This document shows positions 1-8,545 of a stretch of 33,316 nucleotides of DNA, piece by piece. Under the pieces are notes generated by a model, which was not told where the DNA came from, made no database searches, and saw only the letters and a list, made by a program, of their open reading frames with translations. The stretch is from positions 1 through 33,316 of the forward strand of contig JADZEF010000119.1 in assembly GCA_020850695.1 (NCBI GenBank), written 5' to 3'. The stretch is from Planctomycetaceae bacterium (GTDB lineage Bacteria > Planctomycetota > Planctomycetia > Planctomycetales > Planctomycetaceae). Every line of letters begins with the position of its first letter. The first letter of the stretch is position 1. A program made the translations under genes and the position numbers.

Positions 1-1774
1 AAGTCGCTTCGGTAACGCGGATAATGAGGAAGTCCTGATCCTGTCGAATGTGGAGGACGGGACGATTGAGGAATTCCGAGGTGTCCCCTCGCTCGACCTC
101 GACGAAGACAATCTGCATGTCGCCGGGAATGAGATGATTGGAGCGGATCTCCATGGCCTTGTCCGCGAGGGATCGGTTGCTCGGCCGATGAGGAATCAGA
201 ATCGGAATTCCTGATTCGACCATGTCGAGCCAGACCATTTCGTCCGCCTTGTCACCAAAGCGGAAGCCGTCAAAACGGATTTCGAAGGCCCGCCAGTAAC
301 GCGACCAACCGGCGATCGCCAGGGTGCCGAAAATGAAGCAGCTGGCAATTTTTACGCCGTCAGGCCGCTCCCAGATATTGGCTGCCGTGGTGTAGACGAA
401 CACCACCGTGACGAGGCCGAAATACGCAAGCATGAACCGGCGTCGCACGGACCTGACCCTGGCCCGCAAGACATGCACAAAGGACCCGACGCACGCGCTC
501 GTCATCAGCACCAGCACGCCCGTCGCATAGGCCCCCCCTTGGGCGGCGACGTCGGCCTGAAAGATCAGGGTGACGATGAGGTTGATTGTCGTGAAGGTCA
601 GAACGAGCGGGCGATACGCGGCGGCCCATTCCGGGGCCATGCCGTAGCGCGGCAGGTAGCGCGGGACCATATTGAGCAGACCCGCCATGGCCGAGGCTCC
701 CGCAAACCACAGGATCAAGATCGTGCTGAGGTCATAGATGGACCCGAAGATCGGGCCGAAGAGGGGACAAAGCGGAATCGGGCTTTCGCCGTGAGCCAGA
801 TAGGCCAGCGCGCGGTCAACCGCCCGACCCTTGAGCTCTCGTCCTTCGTCGTCGAATTTCACATGCCCCAGTTCGTCCTTCTCGACGTGAAACTCATGCG
901 CCGGAATGAGAGTTCCCGTGCCTGTCACAAAGGCCGACCCCAGGAGGAACACGGACATGATCAGCGCTGCGGCGATGAGCAGCTTGCGGGTGTTCGCGAT
1001 GCGCCCCTTCTCGTTCGCGGGGTCTTCGGAAGTTCCTGTCACCAGGTGAATGTGTAGAACCCCGGTTTCAAAGCCTGACATTCCGAGTGCGAGCTTCGGG
1101 AAGATGATTGCCGACAATCCCACCGCAACCCAGAGTCCGGTTCCGCTGAGGGGAGCATGCGCGATCTGATACTGGCCAGCCAGAACCGACTGAGACCACT
1201 GTTGAAGCAACGCGGGTTGCGACCAGAGTTGCATCAATCCTGCGCCGACGACCAGGAAACTCAGTGCGAGGTAGGTTGTCACCAGGACCGTGGCCACGCC
1301 GACGACTTCGTCGTATCCCTTGAGGAACAACCCCCCCAGCAGAACGAGAAGGAACATGGTGACGGCGACCTGTCCCTGCATCCAACCGGGCGCGTGTCCG
1401 GCGTAGATCGGGTTGCCGATGAGGTGGGCGGCCGCATCCGCTGCGGAGAGGGTCTTGGTGACGACGAAGTCAGTCGCGGCGAAGCCGATGAGGACGAGCA
1501 CGACGATCTTGCCGGCCCAGCCGCGGAACAATTGCTCGATCATACCGACCGAGCCGACACCATCGGGCGTTTTGCCCGCCACGAAGAAATAGATCGGAAG
1601 CGCTCCGAAGAGCGTCACCATCACCAGAATGAGCGTTGCGACGGGCGAGAGTAACCCCGCTCCCTCAAAGGCGATGCTCGGCTGATAGCCCAGCGTGCTG
1701 AAATAGTCCACCCCACACAGGCACATGATCAAGGGCCACACATAGTGGTGGCCGCCACCGGATTCTTTGCTCAT
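1..1774 (-). CDS. APC-family amino acid permease (partial, runs off window)
   Basis: The frame is open without a stop from an ATG at 1774 to the left edge (591 codons), so the C-terminus is missing. The protein begins MSKESGGGHHYVWPL and continues into hydrophobic segments such as TLILVMVTLFGALPIYFFVAG and VAVTMFLLVLLGGLFL, with many further membrane spans. The early stretch VDYFSTLGYQPSIAFEGAG resembles the first helix of APC-superfamily permeases, where the broken helix binds substrate. After the last membrane span there is a soluble C-terminal part of at least 80 residues. An in-frame stop at 1787-1789 just upstream fixes the start near 1774. Only a weak AAGG lies before it. The role is inferred to be uptake of amino acids or related solutes in the inner membrane. 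The substrate cannot be read from the sequence. Confidence 0.8.
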   Translation of the reverse strand, partial: MSKESGGGHHYVWPLIMCLCGVDYFSTLGYQPSIAFEGAGLLSPVATLILVMVTLFGALPIYFFVAGKTPDGVGSVGMIEQLFRGWAGKIVVLVLIGFAATDFVVTKTLSAADAAAHLIGNPIYAGHAPGWMQGQVAVTMFLLVLLGGLFLKGYDEVVGVATVLVTTYLALSFLVVGAGLMQLWSQPALLQQWSQSVLAGQYQIAHAPLSGTGLWVAVGLSAIIFPKLALGMSGFETGVLHIHLVTGTSEDPANEKGRIANTRKLLIAAALIMSVFLLGSAFVTGTGTLIPAHEFHVEKDELGHVKFDDEGRELKGRAVDRALAYLAHGESPIPLCPLFGPIFGSIYDLSTILILWFAGASAMAGLLNMVPRYLPRYGMAPEWAAAYRPLVLTFTTINLIVTLIFQADVAAQGGAYATGVLVLMTSACVGSFVHVLRARVRSVRRRFMLAYFGLVTVVFVYTTAANIWERPDGVKIASCFIFGTLAIAGWSRYWRAFEIRFDGFRFGDKADEMVWLDMVESGIPILIPHRPSNRSLADKAMEIRSNHLIPGDMQIVFVEVERGDTSEFLNRPVLHIRQDQDFLIIRVTEAT

Positions 1775-2413
1775 TCGACCTTCGGCTCACTGATTCCCGA
1801 CACCGGATCCCTAGGAAGAAAGCGGGAATCCCGAGGCAAGGCGGGCAAGAGAACGACGTACGACCCAACGGCGGCGATCCGGTTCTGATCCGAATCCGCC
1901 CCGTGCCTGACGGCTCTTCCTGCGATATCACCGCGGCATCGCTGAGGCAAGACGCGCTCAGCCCCGATCGACATGGAAGCTGCGCTGAAAGTAGAGATCT
2001 GCGCGAGTCTATCCCGACTTGGTGTCCAACACCACATCGGAAGGGGCGATCGTATCGTGTTCGAGGGGGAAGGCCCGAGCGGCGTCGCGGGTGACGATGA
2101 AAGAAACATCGAAAAGCATTTCTGAGGGAGCGCGGCCTCTTCAGAACCGAGCACGTGTTCATTCCAGATGCCACGCTAAGGCGGTCGTTGTTCGACCGCT
2201 GTATCCCTCAGAAAAGCAAGTGACCGATCTCGAGAAGCATCCTTACCAAGAGATGAGCGCGGCAATCGTTGCCGCAGGCGGGACGCGCGAGTCCGGATGC
2301 CGAGGCGCCCTTCAGCACCTCGGAAGATGATCTGGCGCAGATCAGATCCCAGGGTATTCCATTCGAAATGCATACGTTCGGCGTCGCGCAAGAAGGCAGA
2401 TGAGGGCTGGTGA
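1775..2413. other. gene-poor stretch, nothing recognised
   Basis: No gene could be supported here. Several short frames are open on both strands, but none resembles a known family. A 36-codon minus-strand frame (2009-2119) reads plausibly as protein but has no ribosome binding site and stops on both sides, so it may be a remnant. The stretch lies between the permease start and a broken phosphotransferase gene, and decayed sequence is the likeliest content. Confidence 0.5.
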
Positions 2414-2710
2414 TCAGTGATGGTTGCAATCGTCGCGGACCAGCACCTCGGCTCTCTTAAGGGCAAAATCCGTATACGCCGGCTCGCTGGCCCGGCACCA
2501 GAAGGCGAAGTGAAGGTAATTCAAGACCTCGCGGTAACGCAGAGCCTCGGCATCGTAGGCCGCATGCCGGCGGTAGCCGTCAAGAACCGCTGCTTGTTCA
2601 TCCACGTTGTTCAGGAACGACGTTCTCGCCCGAGCACCCAGGCGAGGTCATATTCCCCCCAGCCGACGCCGGCGAACTCCCAATCCAGGATGCCGGAGAC
2701 CTGCCGCTCG
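2414..2710 (-). pseudogene. aminoglycoside phosphotransferase (APH)-family remnant, truncated and frameshifted
   Basis: Read on the minus strand from about 2708, the translation gives QVSGILDWEFAGVGWGEYD followed by LAWVLG. This matches the C-terminal lobe of APH/choline-kinase-like phosphotransferases, where the Asp of the ILDWE motif is a metal ligand. The frame stops at 2611. The continuation is in another frame (SFLNNVDEQAAVLDGYRR, then YLHFAFWCRASEPAY) and ends with TGA at 2414-2416, so one frameshift lies near 2615-2640. The N-lobe and the catalytic HxD loop are absent. The remnant begins within a few bases of the palindromic repeat at 2712-2784, so the truncation point and the repeat edge coincide. 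About 100 codons remain. It is not expected to be functional. Confidence 0.7.
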
Positions 2711-2711
2711 T

Positions 2712-2784
2712 GGACGCTTCGGTGAAATCGCCCGAGGTTCGAAGGTTTCGCCGCCCGTCGGGCGTGAACACCGAAGCGTCCAAC
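2712..2784. repeat. palindromic repeat, copy 1 (13-bp inverted ends)
   Basis: The ends are a perfect 13-bp inverted repeat: GGACGCTTCGGTG at 2712-2724 and CACCGAAGCGTCC at 2769-2781, followed by AAC. The left arm continues GAAATCGCCCGAGG and the right arm is preceded by GTGAA. The same layout recurs at 26840-26911. A stem-loop of DNA or RNA can form from the ends. It abuts the truncated phosphotransferase remnant. Confidence 0.75.
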
Positions 2785-3224
2785 AAAGGCGACTCTATTA
2801 CGCCAAGCTTCCGTCCGCCGAACGGCCAGACTCACGTGCGGCGGAGCGCTTGCTGATCGACAATCGCAGTAGGTTCCGTCGGTTCGTACGAGCCGGACTG
2901 ATTCATGGACACCCACCCGATCGGTTACCCCACCCTCGCGGCATCTGCCGTTGCGATCGAACCTCCAAGCCCACTGACGATAGGATATCGGAAGTCGCTG
3001 TTCAATTTCAGATGTCGGGAAGTTGATCGGTACGATCCGCGGAAGCCATACCCGAATCCGCTCGCCCGCGGCGTGAATGTTGAACCGGGAAATCAGCGAA
3101 ATTGGCTCCATCCGCGGAACGAAACGGCATCGGCAAGTCGGGTGGAACCGCGGGCTCGATCATTCGGGTACGATGACTCCATCGCTCGTTCTCCGGCATT
3201 TCTCCGTCGGAGCGACCGTTCGGC
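2785..3224. other. gene-poor stretch, nothing recognised
   Basis: About 440 bases between the palindromic repeat and the stop of the secreted accessory protein gene. Open frames on both strands are short, overlap each other and show no family resemblance. No convincing terminator or promoter was seen. Confidence 0.4.
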
Positions 3225-4316
3225 CTACGGCGTGGGTAATTGGCGTTCGTAGCGGATGCTGATGGAGTCGCGCTGGGCGCCGATGTAGCGATCGACAACT
3301 TCCGCCTTATCGATGATCCGGTCGCCGCGGCCGCTCGCCTTGGTTCCCTTTTCGTCCGCGGGGCGCTTCGTATCATCCTCCCACGATGCGTGAAACAGCG
3401 TGTTGATCACTCCGATTTTCTCGTCGTGGGAGAGTTTCTTGTCCGCCGCGGCGCTCTTCGGGAACTCGACCGACTTGAACTCGTCGGTCAACTCCTCGGT
3501 GATCTTCCAGCCGAGGACGTCGTAGTGGCTTTTGGGCGGCACGATCCAGTACATCGGCTGCTCTTTGATCGTGCTGAACTCGAAGACGCTGAGGCCGTCG
3601 ACCGTGACGTGCACCGCCGCCTCAATGTCGCTGTCGTTGTAGAGCCTGATCGCATACACCTCGTCGCGGTGGATCTCCACGAACGGACGACCGGATTCGC
3701 GGCCGACCTCTACGCCGCGGGGCGCGTAGGCACCCTCCTTCTTGATCCGGATCTCGACGGCATAGGGGGAACTCGCCGTGGTGCGGATCTTTGTTCCCTC
3801 GACCTTCACCTCCGGCTTGTTCTCCTTCAGTTTCGCGTTGCGCGTCCGGTCATCGGTGCCGGGTGGCGTGCTGATGTTCGTGTTGAGCAGGGCATGCGTG
3901 GCCGACTCGCCGAAGATGAAGCGGTTCTTCCTTCCCAATTCCACATCTTCGCGGTCGACAAACCGCAGCATGACTTCCGCACCCACCTGCTTCGTCTCGG
4001 CCGACTCGCCCCGGAGAATCAATCCCTGGATCTTGAACTGGTAGTTCTGACGGCTGAGCGTGAGATTGGTGGTCTTCAGAGCCTTTTCCAGAGCGGTCGT
4101 CAGCCGCGAACCGCTACTGCCTTCCAGTGCCGGATCCGCCTTGAGTGTGTCGAGAAAGATGGCGTTGGCGTTCCGGTTTGCAGCCTCTTTGACGATGTCG
4201 GCCGCCGCGTCCTTCGCCCAGGCGTCAATGGACTCGAAGTCAGCCCAGGCGTTCGTCGTCCCCAAGGTCCCCATCACAATGCCCACCGAGATACCGAAGC
4301 GTGTCCACAGCGTCAT
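3225..4316 (-). CDS. secreted protein with planctomycete caspase-associated beta-rich domain
   Basis: The protein has 363 residues from the ATG at 4316, which is preceded by GAGGAA at good spacing. A GTG 21 bases upstream would also be in frame but lacks such a site. The N-terminus MTLWTRFGISVGIVMGTLG followed by TTNAWA is a Sec-type signal peptide, probably cut after AWA. Residues of about 25-150 are a mixed domain rich in charged residues. From about 205 there is a beta-rich region (GRPFVEIHRDEVYAIRLYN, then EAAVHVTVDGLSVFEFS, then YWIVPPKSHYDVLGW). I recall this type from planctomycete loci carrying caspase-like genes, but I cannot name a Pfam family with certainty. It lies 73 bp downstream of the cytochrome-like gene, probably in one transcript, and both are divergent from the caspase genes. 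A periplasmic or surface accessory role is inferred. Confidence 0.65.
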   Translation of the reverse strand: MTLWTRFGISVGIVMGTLGTTNAWADFESIDAWAKDAAADIVKEAANRNANAIFLDTLKADPALEGSSGSRLTTALEKALKTTNLTLSRQNYQFKIQGLILRGESAETKQVGAEVMLRFVDREDVELGRKNRFIFGESATHALLNTNISTPPGTDDRTRNAKLKENKPEVKVEGTKIRTTASSPYAVEIRIKKEGAYAPRGVEVGRESGRPFVEIHRDEVYAIRLYNDSDIEAAVHVTVDGLSVFEFSTIKEQPMYWIVPPKSHYDVLGWKITEELTDEFKSVEFPKSAAADKKLSHDEKIGVINTLFHASWEDDTKRPADEKGTKASGRGDRIIDKAEVVDRYIGAQRDSISIRYERQLPTP

Positions 4317-4389
4317 GTCGAGTTCCTCACAGGTCACAGGCTTGGTTGCCTGGTCAGGGAAAAAGATGTAGCGGGATCACTCAAGACGA

Positions 4390-6174
4390 TCAATTGACCG
4401 GCACTTCACCCCGGCCGAGGGATTGCCGCACGCGCTGAAACAACGAGAAGCTCTCGATCGCCTCCCATTTATCGCGCTTGATTGTTCCCGGCGCGGGCGC
4501 CGCCAGTGGCCCCAGACCGTACTTCAGGAGTTCGGTCTTGTTGCGAATGACGATCTTCAGTTCCTCGCGCCCGGACAGCGAGAGTTCGAGCGCCACCTCG
4601 TGGGGGCCAAGATCGGTCTGGTAACGCTCCGCAACGCGGCCCACAGGCTCCGGAAAGCTCACAATCGACCTCTTCGCGTCCTCCCCGTTCTTCAGAAAGG
4701 GCCCGCACACCGCATCCAATGCGGCGACGAACCGCGCCCGATCCTGGTCGACGAGCTTCCGCATGACGTCCCGCGGCGGATAGAGATCCCTGATCTTTCG
4801 CAGTGCTTCGCCGCCGAGCGCGTCGGAGGTCCGGACGTCGTCCTCGAAGCCGATCATCCCCTCGCGGTGGCAGTTCATGCAGCTCAGGCCATTGATAATC
4901 GCCGGCAGTCCGGAGACGGCCGAGCGGTCGAACACGACGTCCGCCGGGGCGAAGTCGTCCAGGCGGTTGCCCTTCGCATCGACCAGCAGATAGGCCTGCA
5001 GCCCATTCGGCAGGCTGAAGATCAGCTCGCCACCGTCATGGTCGAATGCGAACTTCGGGTGCGGGTTGCCGTCGAACTTGGGACCGAGCGGAAACCGAAT
5101 CAGGTCGCCCCGTGCTTTCCGGGGCTTGAAGTCGTAGCTGATCCACCAGTACCCGCCGCTCGGCAGCTCGTGCCGCTCGAGGAGCCGGTTCTGCTTCGAC
5201 ACTCCCGACTGGGCGAACCCCGCCCGAGCCAGCAGCTGGCGGTCGGGCGTCGTCTGTACGAAGTTCCGTTTCCAGTCGAGATGGATGTGGGAATCCTTTT
5301 CCAGCTCCGACAGCGTCTTCGGCATCCCCAGCAAGTCGTGGTAGAGCGGCGGCCGCGTCGCCGTGACGATGAACCAATCCCCCCGCAGCACCAGTTGCTG
5401 GCCGTGCCCCGCCAGACGTTTGACGCTCTTGGCCAGTTCGGCGATCGTCTCGTCGCGAACCTCATCAAACGCGAGACCGTACGGGTGCAGTTCCGTCACT
5501 TTCCGCCAGAGCGCCGGCTTGTCCCAGCCAAGCTTGCGGAGATCGATGAAGAAGACGCTTTCGTGTGTGCCCGGCACCGGCTGCGGAAGCACGGTGGCCC
5601 GCTCCCAGGACATGCTGTTGATGGCTTTGGCCAACGCCGCCCGGTGCAGCCGCAGCTCGTCTTCGCCGATCTGGTCGTTGTTGTGCAGGTGGGCGAAGCT
5701 GAAATAGCGCAGATGTGGGGCCGTGTTAGGGTTCACTGTGCCCAGGTGGGCCTCGATTGATTTGAGGATGGTTCGATCGTCGACCGGTTCCACCTCGCGG
5801 ACTTTCCACGCCGGCGCGCCGGCGGCGATCCACTTTCGCAGCACATTCTTGTGTTCCGGCCGAAACGACTTCGCCTGAGCCGAACCGCTCTGCGGCATGT
5901 AACCGCTCTCGACATACTGCCACAAGAGCGAGTCGTCGGGCTTCCCTGGCATGACAAACGGCAACTCGGATCCTCCTCGCGCCGCCACTAGATTGCCGTG
6001 GTTCAGGACCAGGATCTTGCCGCTCTGCTGTCCGCTCCCCCCGTGACAGCTGTGGCAGGCCTCCTTCAGCAGTCCATAAGCCTGCCGCGCCAGCTCTTCC
6101 TCTTGGGCATGGACGGTCGCCGCACTGAGTGCCAGACCCAGCCCCAACTGCCAACACAACCTCAGTCGCATCAT
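4390..6174 (-). CDS. secreted cytochrome c-like protein with two CxxCH motifs
   Basis: The protein has 594 residues and a signal peptide (MMRLRLCWQLGLGLALSAAT, then VHA). Two haem-binding CxxCH motifs are visible: CHSCH at residues 40-44, close to the mature N-terminus, and CMNCH at 432-436. The region after the first motif (LVAARGGSELPFVMPGKPDD, then LLWQYVESGYMPQSG) is typical of planctomycete-type cytochrome c domains, where gaps between haem and a carrying domain are common. The long middle region is unidentified. GGGGAG precedes two adjacent ATG codons (6174 and 6171), and the second is better spaced. Covalent haem attachment in the periplasm is expected from family knowledge. The redox partner is unknown. 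The gene is divergent from the caspase-SUMF1 gene (296 bp between starts) and probably co-transcribed with the downstream secreted protein. Confidence 0.75.
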   Translation of the reverse strand: MMRLRLCWQLGLGLALSAATVHAQEEELARQAYGLLKEACHSCHGGSGQQSGKILVLNHGNLVAARGGSELPFVMPGKPDDSLLWQYVESGYMPQSGSAQAKSFRPEHKNVLRKWIAAGAPAWKVREVEPVDDRTILKSIEAHLGTVNPNTAPHLRYFSFAHLHNNDQIGEDELRLHRAALAKAINSMSWERATVLPQPVPGTHESVFFIDLRKLGWDKPALWRKVTELHPYGLAFDEVRDETIAELAKSVKRLAGHGQQLVLRGDWFIVTATRPPLYHDLLGMPKTLSELEKDSHIHLDWKRNFVQTTPDRQLLARAGFAQSGVSKQNRLLERHELPSGGYWWISYDFKPRKARGDLIRFPLGPKFDGNPHPKFAFDHDGGELIFSLPNGLQAYLLVDAKGNRLDDFAPADVVFDRSAVSGLPAIINGLSCMNCHREGMIGFEDDVRTSDALGGEALRKIRDLYPPRDVMRKLVDQDRARFVAALDAVCGPFLKNGEDAKRSIVSFPEPVGRVAERYQTDLGPHEVALELSLSGREELKIVIRNKTELLKYGLGPLAAPAPGTIKRDKWEAIESFSLFQRVRQSLGRGEVPVN

Positions 6175-6470
6175 CGATCTCCCCGTCCGAAGGACGCGAA
6201 CTTCTGTTCGAGGCGTGGGATTCGCCCACCGCGATTCCGTTCCGACGCTCTCCTGCTCAAGCCCTCACGGACGATTGGCCGCCGCGTTCCCGCAAAACTC
6301 CGGAATTTTTTCAGAAACTCCGAGAAAGACTTGGAACAAGAGTCGCCCGGGGCCGTGCAGGTGGGGTGAGGGCGGAGCAAGTGTTACTTGAGGAGGCAGT
6401 CGCAAATCCGCGTCTCGCCTTGTTATCGCTGGTTCGCACGGTTCGGTGGAACGTCGTCCTGAGGTCTCCC

Positions 6471-8351
6471 ATGCTGCGATTTACCTTTCTTTCCTGTCTG
6501 GCACTGGCTGCATCACATTCGTCTCCCGCGTTTGCCGAGGGCCGCAAGCTGGCGCTCCTGGTGGGGGTGGAGAAGTATCAGCATGCGAAGCTGGATGACC
6601 TGAAGTTCTGCGGGGACGACGTGCAGGCGCTCGAACGGCTGCTCACCCCCCAGGGCTTCCGCTGCGTCGTGCTGCGCAACGACAGCAATCCGAACGCGGC
6701 CCAGCTTCCCGAAGCCGCACTGCCCACGGCGGCGAACGTCAATTCCGAGTTGAGGAGGATGCTCGAAGGGATCAATAAGCAAGACCTCATCCTCGTCGTG
6801 CTGACGGGTCACGGCCTGCAACCGGCCGGCGATTCGCAGCCTTACTTCTGTCCTGAGGATGCGAACCCGGTCGTCAACATGAATGCGAATGGGGGCCAGA
6901 AGCTGGCGCGGCCCGAATCGCTGATCGGCATCGGCACACTGCTGACGCAACTCGATCAGAGCGGCGTCGGCCATAAGCTGGTGCTCGTCGACGCCTGCCG
7001 GAACGCGCCGCAGTTGAAGGGGATGAAGTCGGGGGTGGACCGGATCGCTTTCCAGTTGCCCGACCAGTGTGGCCTGCTCCTGAGTTGCTCCCAGGGCCAG
7101 TTCAGTTTCGAGAGCGAAAAGCTGGGCTCGTCGGGCCGCGGCGTCTTCCTGCACCATGTGATCGATGGCCTGGAAGGAGCCGCGCAGGATGACGACGGCA
7201 TCGTGACGTGGGACAGCCTTGTCGCGCATGTCCGCCGTACCATTCCGAAGACCATGGCGAAGGTGTTCGGCCCAGACGTCAACGCGAGACAGACGCCGCA
7301 CCAGATCGCCAATCTGGAGGGCACGCCGGTGCTGGCAACGCGGGTCAATCTGCCGCCCCCGCTGTTCGATGCGACGAAGGGTAAAACCGCCGCGGAAGCG
7401 AAGGCGGCCCAGGATGCTTGGGCGAAGCACCTGAAGACGAGCGTCGAGATTGAGAACTCCATCGGCATGCGGATGACGCTGCTTCCGCCCGGCACCTACA
7501 AGCGGGGATCCACTCCGGCCGACATTGACGCGGTGGTCTCGCTCGATGCGACGTTCAAAAAGGAATCCAGCGACGACGAGCAGCCGCAGCACACCGTGCG
7601 TTTGACGAAGGCCTTCCGGCTGGGCACGACGGAGGTGACGCGGGGGCAGTTCCGGCGGTTCGTGAACGCAACGGGATATGTGACCGAGGCAGAGAAGGAC
7701 GATGGCGGCTATGGGTACAACGTGGCCGAGGGGAAATTCGAGGGGCGCGACAAGAAGTATCACTGGCGGAACACGGGGTTCGCGCAGACGGACGAGCACC
7801 CCGTGGTGAACGTGACGTGGAACGATGCGAAGGCCTTCGTGGACTGGCTGAGCAAGGAGGAAGGAAAGGAATACCGTCTGCCGACCGAGTCGGAATGGGA
7901 GTATGCCTGCCGGGCGGGGACGACGGGAATGTTTTCGGGCGGGAACACGTTCGACGTTCTGGACGGGATCGCAAACATTGGAGAGCGGTCGACCAGGCAG
8001 ATCAAGGGGTACGACCAGTCGTATTCCTATTCAGGCTTCGACGACGGCTACCAGTTCACCGTGCCGGCGGGAGAATTCAGAGCGAACGTATTCGGACTGT
8101 CGGACATGCACGGCAACGTGTGGGAGTGGTGCGGCGATGGGTACGACGCGAAGGAGTACGCGAAGCATGCCGGAGGGATCGTTGAGGATCCCAAGGGTCC
8201 GTCGGCGGAGACCTCATCCCGCGTGATGCGGGGCGGGAGCTGGGACGTCACGCCCGGGTACTGCCGGTCGGCGTCCCGGTTCAGTTACTCGCCGGGCGAT
8301 CGGCGTAACCACTTGGGGTTCCGCGTCCTCACAGTCCAGTCTTTCCGCTGA
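6471..8351 (+). CDS. secreted caspase-like protease fused to SUMF1/FGE-like domain
   Basis: The protein has 626 residues from the ATG at 6471, preceded by GAGG. The open frame extends 114 codons further upstream, but the signal peptide (MLRFTFLSCLALAASHSSPA, then FA) fixes the start here. Residues 24-290 form a peptidase C14 caspase-like domain. The catalytic His is H114 in VVLTGHGLQ and the catalytic Cys is C176 in LVDACRNAP. From about residue 329 a SUMF1/formylglycine-generating-enzyme-like domain follows (NSIGMRMTLLPPG, YRLPTESEWEYACRAGT, MHGNVWEW, RVMRGGSW, HLGFRV). Of the two copper-binding cysteines of human FGE (C336 and C341), only the second seems to have an equivalent (CRSASR). The domain is therefore more likely a lectin-fold binding module than an enzyme, by inference. 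A close paralogue lies 195 bp downstream. Substrates are unknown. Confidence 0.88.
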   Translation: MLRFTFLSCLALAASHSSPAFAEGRKLALLVGVEKYQHAKLDDLKFCGDDVQALERLLTPQGFRCVVLRNDSNPNAAQLPEAALPTAANVNSELRRMLEGINKQDLILVVLTGHGLQPAGDSQPYFCPEDANPVVNMNANGGQKLARPESLIGIGTLLTQLDQSGVGHKLVLVDACRNAPQLKGMKSGVDRIAFQLPDQCGLLLSCSQGQFSFESEKLGSSGRGVFLHHVIDGLEGAAQDDDGIVTWDSLVAHVRRTIPKTMAKVFGPDVNARQTPHQIANLEGTPVLATRVNLPPPLFDATKGKTAAEAKAAQDAWAKHLKTSVEIENSIGMRMTLLPPGTYKRGSTPADIDAVVSLDATFKKESSDDEQPQHTVRLTKAFRLGTTEVTRGQFRRFVNATGYVTEAEKDDGGYGYNVAEGKFEGRDKKYHWRNTGFAQTDEHPVVNVTWNDAKAFVDWLSKEEGKEYRLPTESEWEYACRAGTTGMFSGGNTFDVLDGIANIGERSTRQIKGYDQSYSYSGFDDGYQFTVPAGEFRANVFGLSDMHGNVWEWCGDGYDAKEYAKHAGGIVEDPKGPSAETSSRVMRGGSWDVTPGYCRSASRFSYSPGDRRNHLGFRVLTVQSFR

Positions 8352-8545
8352 GCCAAGCGAAGAAGGGAGGGAGGCGCGGGAGCGGAAGTCGAACGGGCGC
8401 GTGCCGGAGGCCCGCCTGTTCGCACTGAAGCGACCCGCCGACCGGGTGAGCCGACGCACGTCTCAATTCCGATGTTGATTTGTTGGTCCGGATTCTCAAA
8501 GACGTGCAAACCGATTTCGAATTGAGTCCACGAGGAGTTGCCAGA

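Noticed and set aside
2009-2119. A 36-codon minus-strand frame with plausible protein composition
   Set aside because: No ribosome binding site, flanking stops and no homology that I recognise. It is noted only as a possible remnant.
2712-2784. Integron attC recombination site
   Set aside because: One end reads GTTGGAC on the minus strand, but the required inverse core ending in AAC is on the wrong side, and copy 2 breaks the GTTRRRY core. The palindrome is kept as an unexplained repeat.
4423-5760. A 445-codon plus-strand frame opposite the cytochrome-like gene
   Set aside because: The minus-strand protein has a signal peptide and two CxxCH motifs. The plus frame has no recognisable feature and reads as its mirror.
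6513-7799. A 428-codon minus-strand frame opposite the caspase-SUMF1 gene
   Set aside because: It is antisense to a well-supported gene and shows only low-complexity Arg/His/Leu content. The similar frames at 3240-4397, 8285-9136 and 31447-32673 were rejected for the same reason.
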